This document shows, piece by piece, positions 18,968-28,333 of a DNA stretch of 64,000 bases. The stretch comes from Flagellimonas meishanensis (lineage in GTDB: Bacteria > Bacteroidota > Bacteroidia > Flavobacteriales > Flavobacteriaceae): assembly GCF_019880545.1 (NCBI RefSeq), contig NZ_JAINVW010000003.1:682001-746000 (forward strand), given 5' to 3'. The translations under genes and the position numbers were made by a program. How positions within the stretch are numbered: the first letter of the stretch is position 1; the number at the start of each line of letters is the position of its first letter. The notes under the pieces were generated by a model. The model saw only the letters and a list, made by a program, of their open reading frames with translations, was not told where the DNA came from and made no database searches.

Positions 18968-20464
18968 ATGCCAAACAAGGAAAAAAAACCGAAGTATAGA
19001 CAGAACGAAACCATCATAGAAAATCGGGAACTGAACATTTGGGAGGCAATGATCCCAGTTTTTGCACTGGTGGGCATGTTGGCATATAATGTCTACGTTT
19101 TTGGTGACGATGCCCTGAGTGGCTCCAACCAATTTATTCTGCTTCTGGGAGGTGCCGTAGCCGCCATCGTAGGTTTCTTCAACAAGGTTTCCTATAAACA
19201 AATGATAGCCGAAGTTGCAGAAAATGTTCGATCCACCACGGGTGCCTTGCTCATTCTTTTAATGGTTGGTGCCCTATCCGGAACTTGGTTGGTGAGCGGA
19301 ATTATCCCGGCGATGATCTATTACGGCCTTCAAATTCTTAATCCCACCATCTTTTTGGCTGCTTGCGTGGTTATCTGTGCCATTATTTCCATAGCAACCG
19401 GAAGTAGTTGGACGACCGCCGCAACCGTTGGTATTGCCTTGATAGGAATAGGCGAAGCATTGGGCATCTCTTTGGGAATGACCGCAGGTGCCGTGTTATC
19501 GGGAGCCTATTTCGGTGACAAAATGTCCCCACTGAGCGACACTACAAACTTGGCGCCCGCAATGGCAGGAGGTGATTTGTTCTCACATATTCGCTATATG
19601 ACCTATACGACCGTTCCTACCATAAGCATCACATTGCTGGTGTTTATCATTTTGGGTTTTACCGTGGATGCATCGGGCGTTACAGATACGGATACCATAT
19701 TGGCCAATATAGATGCAGCCTTCAATATCAATGGTTGGCTATTCTTAGTGCCGGTTGTGGTAATCTTTTTAATTGTCAAGAAAGCACCCCCGCTTATGGC
19801 TTTACTCATAGGAACGCTTTTGGGTGGTGTGTTTGCCCTTATTTTCCAGCCAGACGTCATTGCTACCTTGGGAGGCAGTCCATCGCTGACTTTTGAGTCC
19901 GGATACAAAGGAATTTTGAATGCCATAACCGTTGATACCAATATCGCCACAAGTGACCCAGCGCTTAATGATCTTTTCTCCTCGGGAGGCATGGCCGGTA
20001 TGTTGGGCACTATCTGGCTTATTGTCTGTGCCATGGTTTTTGGCGGAATCATGGACGGAATTGGTGCACTGGAACGCATTACACAATCCCTTTTGAGCAT
20101 GGCCAAAACAACATTTGGCCTTTTTGCCAGCACCGTCGGAAGTTGTTTGGCGCTTAATGTGACCGCTTCGGACCAATATTTGGCTTTGGTGGTCCCTGGT
20201 AAAATGTTTGCCAAAGCATACAATGATAGAGGATTGGCCCCAGAAAATTTGAGTAGGACCCTGGAAGATTCCGGTACGGTGACCTCCGTTTTGGTGCCAT
20301 GGAACACCTGTGGGGCCTATCACAGTGGCGTACTGGGCGTTGGTGTCGGGGAATATTTTCTTTATGCCATTTTCAACTGGCTCAGCCCGTTCATGACCTT
20401 ATTGTTTGCCGCACTAAAAATCAAAATCAAACAACTGGCCACACCATCCGCTTCAACGGTCTAA
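18968..20464 (+). CDS. nhaC: Na+/H+ antiporter, NhaC family
   Basis: 498 residues with about 11-12 membrane helices. NhaC-type features are TGSSWTTAATVGIALIGIG, SGAYFGDKMSPLSDTTNLAP and LEDSGTVTSVLVPWNTCGAY. It exchanges sodium (or another substrate, such as malate/lactate in relatives) for protons at the inner membrane, fitting a marine bacterium. Stands 72 bases after the PLP lyase, possibly in the same transcript. Confidence 0.92.
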   Translation: MPNKEKKPKYRQNETIIENRELNIWEAMIPVFALVGMLAYNVYVFGDDALSGSNQFILLLGGAVAAIVGFFNKVSYKQMIAEVAENVRSTTGALLILLMVGALSGTWLVSGIIPAMIYYGLQILNPTIFLAACVVICAIISIATGSSWTTAATVGIALIGIGEALGISLGMTAGAVLSGAYFGDKMSPLSDTTNLAPAMAGGDLFSHIRYMTYTTVPTISITLLVFIILGFTVDASGVTDTDTILANIDAAFNINGWLFLVPVVVIFLIVKKAPPLMALLIGTLLGGVFALIFQPDVIATLGGSPSLTFESGYKGILNAITVDTNIATSDPALNDLFSSGGMAGMLGTIWLIVCAMVFGGIMDGIGALERITQSLLSMAKTTFGLFASTVGSCLALNVTASDQYLALVVPGKMFAKAYNDRGLAPENLSRTLEDSGTVTSVLVPWNTCGAYHSGVLGVGVGEYFLYAIFNWLSPFMTLLFAALKIKIKQLATPSASTV

Positions 20465-20546
20465 ATTTTGGATAAATTTAAAACGGTTGGGTATGATGGT
20501 CAAGATTAAAATTTTACCTTCACGGTTTTAATCAAAATCCAAAAAA

Positions 20547-21053
20547 ATGGCTTCAATAACTCTTGGTGGCAACCCGGCCAAAACCGTTGGGGAACTGCCC
20601 GCAAAAAATACAAAAGCACCTGATTTTAAACTGACTAAGTCCGACATGTCAACAGTTTCTTTGTCCAACTACAAAGGTTCAAGATTGGTGCTCAATATTT
20701 TCCCCAGTGTGGACACCGGGGTATGCGCCCAATCCGTTAGGGAATTCAACAAAAGAGCTTCGGCATTGGAAAATACTAAAGTCCTCTGCATATCCAAAGA
20801 CCTGCCCTTTGCCCAAAACAGATTCTGTGGCGCGGAAGGTATTGAAAATGTGGAGATGCTTTCTGACTATAAAACTGGAAAGTTTGGGCAGGACTACGGC
20901 GTCACCTTTGCAGATAGTGCCTTTGAGACCCTATTGTCTCGTTCAATCGTCATAGTAAACGAAAATGGGCAGGTGGTCTACACTGAGCAGGTTCCAGAAA
21001 CCGGTAATGAACCCAACTACGATGCCGCTTTGGAAGCTTTGCTGAATGGCTAG
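20547..21053 (+). CDS. tpx: Thiol peroxidase
   Basis: 168 residues, normal Tpx length. The peroxidatic cysteine is C60 in SVDTGVCAQSVREFN and the resolving one C94 in NRFCGAEG, the Tpx spacing. It reduces hydroperoxides with electrons from thioredoxin. It overlaps the start of dgkA by eight bases, so both are co-transcribed. Confidence 0.96.
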   Translation: MASITLGGNPAKTVGELPAKNTKAPDFKLTKSDMSTVSLSNYKGSRLVLNIFPSVDTGVCAQSVREFNKRASALENTKVLCISKDLPFAQNRFCGAEGIENVEMLSDYKTGKFGQDYGVTFADSAFETLLSRSIVIVNENGQVVYTEQVPETGNEPNYDAALEALLNG

Positions 21054-21411
21054 GGAATCTTTCTTTAAAAACCGGATTCGGAGTATTGGCTATGCTTTCA
21101 AGGGTTTGTTCCTTTTGATAGCAACAGAATCCAGCATACAGATCCAACTGGTTATAGCCCTGTTGATAACCGGTGCCGGGTTCTATTTTCAAATATCCAA
21201 CACTGAATGGATCGTGCAGATGCTGGCCATAGGAATGGTGATGGGTGTTGAGGGAGCCAACACGGCGATTGAAAAATTATCCGATTATGTGCAACCAAAG
21301 AACGATCCCAAAATCGGTTTGATCAAGGATGTCTCGGCTGGAGCCGTCATGATTGTTTCCATTGCCGCTAGTATTGTCGGGCTTATCATTTACCTGCCAA
21401 AAATCATCTGA
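21046..21411 (+). CDS. dgkA: Diacylglycerol kinase family protein
   Basis: 121 residues with three membrane helices, the DgkA layout. Conserved parts are RIRSIGYAFKGL, ATESSIQIQ and the active-site segment GVEGANTAIEKLSDYV with the metal-binding Glu. It phosphorylates diacylglycerol or undecaprenol at the inner membrane. The start lies inside the end of tpx. Confidence 0.92.
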   Translation: MARESFFKNRIRSIGYAFKGLFLLIATESSIQIQLVIALLITGAGFYFQISNTEWIVQMLAIGMVMGVEGANTAIEKLSDYVQPKNDPKIGLIKDVSAGAVMIVSIAASIVGLIIYLPKII

Positions 21412-21439
21412 TTGGTGCCCTAATTGAACTGGAGCATCC

Positions 21440-21447
21440 TAAATTTG
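21440..21447 (+). promoter_or_regulatory. -7 box of the ftsK operon
   Basis: TAAATTTG, perfect TAnnTTTG, 29 bases before the ftsK ATG. The nearest TTG (21412-21414) is 25 bases away, slightly further than usual. Confidence 0.45.
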
Positions 21448-21475
21448 TAACTTAGCCCCGGAATTAACAAGAGTA

Positions 21476-23839
21476 ATGGCAAAAAAGAGGACAAAATCCA
21501 AATCTACTTCCTCCAAAAAAAGTTTTACGCTAAAACTTTCAAAGCAGAACAAGATCATCTTTGGCAGTTTGCTGATTGTATTGAGCATCGCGCTTTTCTT
21601 TTCCTTTCTTTCCTATTATTTTACCTGGCAGGAAGATCAAAGCCTGCTATCCGAATTTAAGGACCGAAATGCACAGGCCAGCAATTTGTTGAACAAGTTT
21701 GGCGCCTCCGTGAGCCACTTTTTTATGTTCAAGGGTTTTGGTCTGGCTTCTTTTGCGTTTCCTCTGCTCTTGGCGATAACTGGACTTTATCTTTTTTTGG
21801 GATTGAACGGTAAAAGTCTTTTGGGAAAATGGATTTGGGGATTGGTCGGAATAATCTGGGTTTCCATAGCCCTTGGCTTTTTTGCAATGGAACAACCCCT
21901 TTTGGGCGGACTCATCGGGTTTGAGATGAATGATTTTCTCCAAGATTATACCGGAAAAATTGGCGTGTTGCTGCTACTGCTTTTTGTGTTGATTGTGATT
22001 TTGGTACGCCTATTCAACTTCACTCCAGAGGGATTTGCCAATTTCTTTCGCTCACAGCGACGAAAAATCAAATCTGACTTTGGGGGTGCTGAGGTGGCTG
22101 ATGATTTGGATGAAAGCAGTATTGAGCTGAGCGTGGATGCCGATGCCGAACAAAAATTGGCGGACACCTATACCCACAGAAAAGATATACCTCCCTTACA
22201 GAGCGAGGCAGGTCTGGATGTGAACCTTCCTGAGGAGGATGATCCTGAAATTGACCTAAAAGTGGAGCAGGTAGCCGAGGAAGAGGAAGAAAAGGACATA
22301 AAAGCCGCCAGGTTGGTCAAGGATTTTGGGGAATTTGACCCAAAACTGGAACTGGGAAATTATAAGTTTCCCCCGCTGGACCTACTGGACGCACATGGTG
22401 CTTCTGGAGGTATTACCATCAACCAAGAGGAACTTGAAGAAAACAAGAACAAAATTGTAAGTACCCTCAAGAATTATAAAATTGGCATTGCCCAAATAAA
22501 AGCGACCATTGGCCCCACCGTTACCCTTTATGAAATAGTCCCTGAGGCGGGAATACGGATTTCCAAAATAAAAAATCTGGAAGATGACATAGCGCTGTCC
22601 CTTGCTGCCCTGGGCATACGGATTATTGCTCCCATACCCGGAAAAGGTACCGTAGGTATCGAAGTTCCGAACAAAAATGCCACTATAGTTTCGATGCGTT
22701 CCGTAATTGCCTCAAGTAAATTCCAGAAAGCGGAGATGGAACTTCCGATCGCCTTTGGAAAGACCATCAGCAATGAAACATTTGTGGTGGACCTTTCCAA
22801 AATGCCCCATTTGTTGATGGCGGGTGCCACGGGACAGGGAAAATCTGTGGGATTGAATGCCGTGATCACCTCCATTCTATACAAAAAGCATCCGGCGGAA
22901 GTTAAGTTTGTATTGGTGGATCCAAAAAAAGTGGAGCTTACCCTTTACAACAAAATTGAAAGGCATTTTTTGGCCAAACTGCCAGATTCCGAAGAAGCCA
23001 TCATTACCGATAACAATAAGGTGATCAATACACTGAACTCCCTTTGTATTGAAATGGACAATAGGTACGAGCTTTTGAAGATTGCCATGGTGCGCAACAT
23101 CAAGGAATATAATGTGAAGTTCAAGGCGCGCAAGCTCAACCCCAATGATGGTCACAAGTACCTGCCCTATATTGTGTTGGTAATCGATGAGTTTGCCGAC
23201 CTCATCATGACAGCCGGCAAGGAAGTGGAAACCCCCATTGCCAGATTGGCACAACTGGCGCGGGCCATTGGAATTCACCTGATCATAGCAACCCAGCGAC
23301 CTTCCGTAAATGTGATCACGGGTATCATCAAGGCTAATTTCCCGGCCCGAATTGCCTTTAGGGTAACTTCAAAAATAGACTCCCGTACCATTCTGGACAC
23401 CCAAGGGGCCGACCAACTTATTGGTAGGGGCGATATGCTTTTCACCCAAGGCAATGATGTTACAAGGCTTCAATGCGCCTTTGTGGACACTCCGGAAGTG
23501 GGCAAAATAACCGAATATATCGGGTCGCAGCGAGCATATCCCGAAGCCCATATGCTTCCGGAATATGTGGGAGAGGATTCTGGCACGGGTATTGATTATG
23601 ACATTTCGGAAAGGGATGCCATGTTCCGCGAAGCGGCAGAGGTGATCGTGACCTCCCAGCAAGGTTCCGCCTCCCTAATCCAAAGAAAATTGAAATTGGG
23701 GTATAACAGGGCCGGGAGAATCATTGACCAACTGGAGGCTGCCGGAATCGTCGGTCCATTTGAAGGAAGCAAGGCACGGCAGGTGTTGATTCCGGATATT
23801 TATGCCCTTGACCAATTATTAGCGAACGAAACAAAATAA
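21476..23839 (+). CDS. ftsK: DNA translocase FtsK/SpoIIIE
   Basis: 787 residues. Four N-terminal membrane helices (about 28-175) anchor it at the division site, followed by an acidic linker (about 205-290). The motor domain has Walker A GATGQGKSVGLN (Lys456), Walker B YIVLVIDEFADLIM and IATQRPSVNVITGIIKANFP. A C-terminal winged-helix gamma domain (ASLIQRKLKLGYNRAGRIIDQLE) would read KOPS-like DNA signs. It pumps chromosome ends towards dif during septation. First gene of a tight operon with lolA, an Lpt permease and ribB. Confidence 0.97.
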   Translation: MAKKRTKSKSTSSKKSFTLKLSKQNKIIFGSLLIVLSIALFFSFLSYYFTWQEDQSLLSEFKDRNAQASNLLNKFGASVSHFFMFKGFGLASFAFPLLLAITGLYLFLGLNGKSLLGKWIWGLVGIIWVSIALGFFAMEQPLLGGLIGFEMNDFLQDYTGKIGVLLLLLFVLIVILVRLFNFTPEGFANFFRSQRRKIKSDFGGAEVADDLDESSIELSVDADAEQKLADTYTHRKDIPPLQSEAGLDVNLPEEDDPEIDLKVEQVAEEEEEKDIKAARLVKDFGEFDPKLELGNYKFPPLDLLDAHGASGGITINQEELEENKNKIVSTLKNYKIGIAQIKATIGPTVTLYEIVPEAGIRISKIKNLEDDIALSLAALGIRIIAPIPGKGTVGIEVPNKNATIVSMRSVIASSKFQKAEMELPIAFGKTISNETFVVDLSKMPHLLMAGATGQGKSVGLNAVITSILYKKHPAEVKFVLVDPKKVELTLYNKIERHFLAKLPDSEEAIITDNNKVINTLNSLCIEMDNRYELLKIAMVRNIKEYNVKFKARKLNPNDGHKYLPYIVLVIDEFADLIMTAGKEVETPIARLAQLARAIGIHLIIATQRPSVNVITGIIKANFPARIAFRVTSKIDSRTILDTQGADQLIGRGDMLFTQGNDVTRLQCAFVDTPEVGKITEYIGSQRAYPEAHMLPEYVGEDSGTGIDYDISERDAMFREAAEVIVTSQQGSASLIQRKLKLGYNRAGRIIDQLEAAGIVGPFEGSKARQVLIPDIYALDQLLANETK

Positions 23840-23843
23840 TGCC

Positions 23844-24491
23844 ATGATAAAAAAACAACTTCTTTTCCTTGCGCTTTTGGGATCAATACTCATTTCCCAT
23901 GCTCAAAATTCATCCAAAGCAAAAGCCCTCCTGGACGAAGTCTACAACAAAGTGATGGGCTATGACAACATCCATATCGATTTTTCCTCCACCCTGGAAA
24001 ACACCGAGGCCAATCTTAAGCAAGAGACCAATGGCAATGTTACCTTGGATGGGGAAAAATATCTGTTGAACTATTTTGGGGCAAAACAACTTTATGATGG
24101 TAAGAAAGTGTATACCGTGGTCCCAGAAAATGAGGAAGTGACCATTGAGGATGTAAACGAGGACGAGGACAACGTGAGCCCATCAAAAATGTTGACCTTT
24201 TACAAGACGGGGCACAACTATCACTGGGACATTCTGCAAAATGTGGGCGGAAGAAAGATCCAGTATGTGAAATTGGTTCCGATTGATTCCAACACCGAGA
24301 TCAAATCGGTGCTTTTGGGCATCGATTCGGAGACAAAGCACATCTATAAACTCATACAAACCGGTAAAAACGGAACCAAGACCACCATTACCGTTAATTC
24401 TTTCAAAACCAATCAACCCCTTTCCAGCGGACTCTTTACCTTTAACGAGAAAAAATACGAGGAAGAAGGGTATTACATCATAAGAAACTAG
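23844..24491 (+). CDS. lolA: Outer-membrane lipoprotein carrier protein LolA
   Basis: 215 residues. A signal peptide (MIKKQLLFLALLGSILISHA) precedes the LolA beta-half-barrel with the family stretch VYNKVMGYDNIHIDFSSTLE and IDSETKHIYKLIQTGKNGTK. It ferries lipoproteins from the Lol ABC transporter to the outer membrane. It starts four bases after ftsK and ends three bases before the Lpt permease, so the operon links lipoprotein and lipopolysaccharide export. Confidence 0.9.
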   Translation: MIKKQLLFLALLGSILISHAQNSSKAKALLDEVYNKVMGYDNIHIDFSSTLENTEANLKQETNGNVTLDGEKYLLNYFGAKQLYDGKKVYTVVPENEEVTIEDVNEDEDNVSPSKMLTFYKTGHNYHWDILQNVGGRKIQYVKLVPIDSNTEIKSVLLGIDSETKHIYKLIQTGKNGTKTTITVNSFKTNQPLSSGLFTFNEKKYEEEGYYIIRN

Positions 24492-24494
24492 GCG

Positions 24495-25997
24495 TTGAAA
24501 ATACTTGATCGCTATATATTATCAAGATTTCTTTACAATTTCTTTAGTTCATTCTTTATTCTTATAGTCATATTCATTTTTCAGGGGATATGGCTATTTA
24601 TAGATGATCTGGCCGGAAAGGGATTGGGGATTGTCATCATCGGAAAGTTCATTTTCTATTTTATCCCTACCCTGGTGGACAAGGTTCTGCCACTGACCGT
24701 ACTGCTCTCTTCCATCCTTACCTTTGGTACTTTTGCCGAAAACTATGAGTTTGCTGCCATGAAGGCATCAGGAATTTCCCTGCAACGAGGCATGCGGAGC
24801 CTCATTGTTTTTGTGCTTTTTCTGGGCGTGATCACTTTTTTCTTTGCCAACAACATTATCCCGAAATCGGAACAGAAAATGTTCAACCTGCGCCGTAATA
24901 TTGCCAAGGTAAAACCGGCAGCCGCCATTACGGAAGGGGTTTTCAGTGATTTTGAGGGGACCGGACAGGGCATGAACATAAAGGTGGAACGAAAATTCGG
25001 GGAGCAAGACCGGTTTTTGGAAAACGTGATCATCCACAAAAAGACCAATCAAAGTGTGAACAACACCGTCATCAAAGCACAGTCGGGGGAGTTGATCAGC
25101 AGTGAGGAATCCGATATCATCCAACTTGTGCTGAAGGATGGCCATTATTACGAAGAACTCAAACCAAGCAAAAGTACAGAGAGAAGAAAGCATCCGTTTG
25201 CCAAATCCAAGTTTGAAACATACACCATCAACATAGATATTTCAGAGTTGAACGACCAAGACCTGGAAGAGGACCAGAACATCACCACCGATAAGATGAA
25301 AAATGTGGTCCGCTTGATCAAAGACATCGATTCCCTCGGAAAAAACAACGTGGAAAAAGTGGAGGCTTTCTCCAAAAGCATTACCAGCAGAATGGGTGCC
25401 TTTCCTTTACCTGAAAAAAAGGACAGTTCCCTTGTAAAACTGAACGAAATTGTTTCATTGGACAGCCTTACCAAACAGCCCGTGGATACCATCAATAGTA
25501 TTGAAGGGCTCCTGGGCAGCCTTAAGGTATGGCAGCGCTCGCAACTGGTGAACAACGCCAAAAATTCGGTCACTGGAGTCCTAAACACCGTAAAATCGAA
25601 AAAGGAAGAGCTGCAAAAGCGCTTCAAGTTCTACAACAGCCATATCCTTTCGCTGCACAAGAAATATGCGCTTGCACTTTCGTGCATTATCCTCTTTTTT
25701 GTGGGAGCTCCCTTGGGAGCCATCATTAGAAAAGGTGGGCTTGGACTTCCTATGGTCGTTGCCATTATGCTATTTTTGACGTATTATTTTATTGGCGTTT
25801 TTGCTGGCAACTATGCCAAGGAGGGCAACATACACCCAGCCTTGGGCGCATGGCTCTCCACCCTGATCATGCTTCCGCTGGGCATTTCGCTTACCAAGAG
25901 GGCCACTGCGGACAAAGGACTGTTCGGGTTTGGACATTTGTTCGATGTATTGAAGCAATTTATTGGCAAGTTTGCCAAAAAGACAAAGAAAGCATAG
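24495..25997 (+). CDS. LptF/LptG family permease (YjgP/YjgQ), TTG start
   Basis: 500 residues. The start is TTG at 24495 (MKILDRYILSRF), typical of the family N-terminus; no ATG fits. Three helices at the N-terminus and three at the C-terminus flank a large periplasmic jellyroll domain (about 110-350). LptF/G form the membrane part of the LptB2FG transporter that pulls lipopolysaccharide from the inner membrane. Longer than E. coli LptG because the periplasmic part has an acidic, coiled insertion (about 255-370). Three bases after lolA and directly abutting ribB. Confidence 0.9.
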   Translation: MKILDRYILSRFLYNFFSSFFILIVIFIFQGIWLFIDDLAGKGLGIVIIGKFIFYFIPTLVDKVLPLTVLLSSILTFGTFAENYEFAAMKASGISLQRGMRSLIVFVLFLGVITFFFANNIIPKSEQKMFNLRRNIAKVKPAAAITEGVFSDFEGTGQGMNIKVERKFGEQDRFLENVIIHKKTNQSVNNTVIKAQSGELISSEESDIIQLVLKDGHYYEELKPSKSTERRKHPFAKSKFETYTINIDISELNDQDLEEDQNITTDKMKNVVRLIKDIDSLGKNNVEKVEAFSKSITSRMGAFPLPEKKDSSLVKLNEIVSLDSLTKQPVDTINSIEGLLGSLKVWQRSQLVNNAKNSVTGVLNTVKSKKEELQKRFKFYNSHILSLHKKYALALSCIILFFVGAPLGAIIRKGGLGLPMVVAIMLFLTYYFIGVFAGNYAKEGNIHPALGAWLSTLIMLPLGISLTKRATADKGLFGFGHLFDVLKQFIGKFAKKTKKA

Positions 25998-27137
25998 ATG
26001 GTATTTAAGGATAAGAAGATACAGCTTGACGCTATTGAAGAGGCGATTGCCGATATTCGACAGGGCAAGGTTATCATTGTGGTCGATGATGAGAATCGGG
26101 AAAACGAAGGCGATTTTGTGGCGGCTGCCGAATTGATCACCCCAGAGACCATCAACTTTATGGCCAAACACGGGCGTGGACTAATATGCACCCCACTTAC
26201 CGAGGGCCGTTGCAAGGAATTGGGATTGCATAAAATGGTGACCCATAATTCCGACCCCCTTGAGACCGCCTTCACCGTTTCGGTAGATTTGAGGGGCAAT
26301 GGGGTAACCACTGGTATCTCAGCTGCGGACCGCGCGAAAACCGTATTGGCACTCACGGATAACTCCACCAAGGCACACGAACTGGCCCGACCCGGTCACA
26401 TTTTTCCATTGATTGCGAAAGAGGGCGGTGTGTTGCGACGAACAGGCCATACGGAGGCGGCCATAGATTTTGCGCGTTTGGCAGGTCTGCAACCCGCTGG
26501 AGTGATTGTGGAGATCATGAACGAGGATGGTAGCATGGCCCGCCTGCCGGAGCTTATGAATGTGGCCAAGAAATTTGACCTCAAAATAGTTTCCATCGAG
26601 GATTTGATTGCCTATCGGATGGAGCATGACAGCCTCATAGAACTCAAAGACGCCTTCGACATCAAGACCCGGTTCGGGGATTTTCGACTACGGGCCTATC
26701 AACAGACCACCAATGACCAAGTACACATAGCATTGTTGCGCGGCACTTGGAAAAGCGGGGAACCTGTGCTCACCCGTATCAATTCCACATTGGTCAACAA
26801 CGATATGTTGGGCACTTTGACCAACAATCCCGATGAGGTGCTCCACAATATGTTCAAGGCATTGAACAAGGAAGAAAAGGCTGCCATGATCTTTATTAAT
26901 CAGGAAAGCCAATCCATAAATCTTTTGGGGCGTCTTGCGGAGTACAAAAAATTACAGGCCCAAGGCATTTACAATGCACCAAAAATTGAAATGGACACCA
27001 AGGATTTTGGTATTGGTGCACAGATCCTACACGACCTCAACATTTCAAAAATTCGATTGTTGACCAATTCCGGAAAAACGCGTCGTGTTGGAATGGTAGG
27101 TTACGGTCTGGAGATTGTGGAGTATGTAAACTACTAG
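25998..27137 (+). CDS. ribB: 3,4-dihydroxy-2-butanone-4-phosphate synthase with a degenerate GTP cyclohydrolase II half
   Basis: 379 residues. Residues 1-205 are a complete RibB domain: VDDENRENEGDFVAAAELITPE, RTGHTEAAIDFARL and IMNEDGSMARLPEL. Residues 206-379 align with RibA, but the zinc-cysteine loop (normally HSECLTGD...LRCDCG) reads NSTLVNNDMLGTLTNNPDEV, with all three cysteines gone, and the GTP/catalytic stretch (normally RQEGRGIGL) reads NQESQSINL. The end KIRLLTNSGKTRRVG keeps the fold. It should make the butanone phosphate for riboflavin but not open GTP; RibBX-type variants are known. It overlaps the convergent gene by CTAG. Confidence 0.93.
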   Translation: MVFKDKKIQLDAIEEAIADIRQGKVIIVVDDENRENEGDFVAAAELITPETINFMAKHGRGLICTPLTEGRCKELGLHKMVTHNSDPLETAFTVSVDLRGNGVTTGISAADRAKTVLALTDNSTKAHELARPGHIFPLIAKEGGVLRRTGHTEAAIDFARLAGLQPAGVIVEIMNEDGSMARLPELMNVAKKFDLKIVSIEDLIAYRMEHDSLIELKDAFDIKTRFGDFRLRAYQQTTNDQVHIALLRGTWKSGEPVLTRINSTLVNNDMLGTLTNNPDEVLHNMFKALNKEEKAAMIFINQESQSINLLGRLAEYKKLQAQGIYNAPKIEMDTKDFGIGAQILHDLNISKIRLLTNSGKTRRVGMVGYGLEIVEYVNY

Positions 27138-28327
27138 AGAGCACTTTTTATGGCCTCAGCCATTTTCTGGGCTCTTTGTTCCACTTCGGTTGCAGTCCAG
27201 CCCAATTTAATCAAACAGGAAATGGTGCGGCCCATCCAATGGTCCGAGGCTGAAAAATCAACTTTGGAAAAATCCTGAAGTGAATCCAACACTTCTTTCG
27301 GCAATTTGCCCAAGGACTTTGCTTCGGTCAAATGTTCCCATTTCCGATAATAATGCCAATTGTTGTCATACCAATAGAAACAGCCATCAACGCCATTTTC
27401 ACCAAGACTGCGATGCGCCCTGCGGGCCAATTTCTCCGTGGGAAGAAAGAAATTGAGGAACGAATGGTTTTCTTCCCCGCCTTCCGGAACCCTTCTAAAA
27501 GTGATCTCAGGGATTTGGGACAGGGTCTCCCTAAGGATGTTGTAGTTTCTTTTTTGTATGCCGATGAATTCATCCAGCCGGGCAATCTGTGCCAGCCCCA
27601 CAGCGGCATTCAGTTCGGAAATCCGAAAATTGTATCCTAAAAACGGATGCGCCTCCGCTCCCCTATCATTTCCCAAATGGTCATGGCCATGATCGGAGTA
27701 CTTGTGGGCATTTTCATAATAGTTTTTATTATTGGTGATGACAGCTCCTCCCTCGCCACAGGTGATGGTCTTGACATAGTCAAACGAGAAACAGCCCAAA
27801 TCCCCGATACTACCCAAAGGTTTTCCCTGATAACTGCCCCCAATGGCCTGACAGGCATCCTCCAATAACAGTAGCCCATATTTCTTACAAATGGATTGCA
27901 GCGCCCCCAAATCGGCCATGGAACCACACATGTGTACGGGCATAATCACTTTGGTCCTTTCCGTTATGGCTTTTTCCACAGCGTTGGGGTCCAAGGTCAA
28001 CGTATCATCGATATCCACTAAAATGGGGACCGCCCCCAGCATCAAAATGGACTCAAAACTGGCCACAAAGGTAAAGGTGGGCATGATTACCTCATCCCCC
28101 GCTCCCACTCCAGCACCGGCAAGAGCAACAGTAAGGGCCGAAGTACCGCTACTGGTTAGGTGTGCATGGGACACTTGCATCCGTTGGACAAGAGCATCTT
28201 CCAGCGACTTGGCTTTCCAATGTCTTTTCCGCATGCCATCGAACCCGTAACGCATAAGCACCCCGGAATCCAGAACGTCGTTTACCTCTTTTCTTTCTTT
28301 ATCTCCAAAAAGTTCAAATCCAGGCAT
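27134..28327 (-). CDS. DegT/DnrJ/EryC1/StrS family PLP aminotransferase (KdnA-like)
   Basis: 397 residues. The PLP lysine is K186 in CFSFDYVKTITCGEGGAVIT, with LEDACQAIGGSYQGKPLG before it and HPFLGYNFRISELNAAVGLAQ after it. The N-terminus MPGFELFGDKERKEV and the FYWYDNNWHYYRKWEH stretch recall KdnA, which makes 8-amino-3,8-dideoxy-Kdo for lipid A of some marine bacteria. That match is from memory, and no kdnB-like dehydrogenase is present here. A nucleotide-sugar aminotransferase is the broad alternative. Six bases downstream of the TauE gene. Confidence 0.87.
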   Translation of the reverse strand: MPGFELFGDKERKEVNDVLDSGVLMRYGFDGMRKRHWKAKSLEDALVQRMQVSHAHLTSSGTSALTVALAGAGVGAGDEVIMPTFTFVASFESILMLGAVPILVDIDDTLTLDPNAVEKAITERTKVIMPVHMCGSMADLGALQSICKKYGLLLLEDACQAIGGSYQGKPLGSIGDLGCFSFDYVKTITCGEGGAVITNNKNYYENAHKYSDHGHDHLGNDRGAEAHPFLGYNFRISELNAAVGLAQIARLDEFIGIQKRNYNILRETLSQIPEITFRRVPEGGEENHSFLNFFLPTEKLARRAHRSLGENGVDGCFYWYDNNWHYYRKWEHLTEAKSLGKLPKEVLDSLQDFSKVDFSASDHWMGRTISCLIKLGWTATEVEQRAQKMAEAIKSAL

Positions 28328-28333
28328 ATCTTT

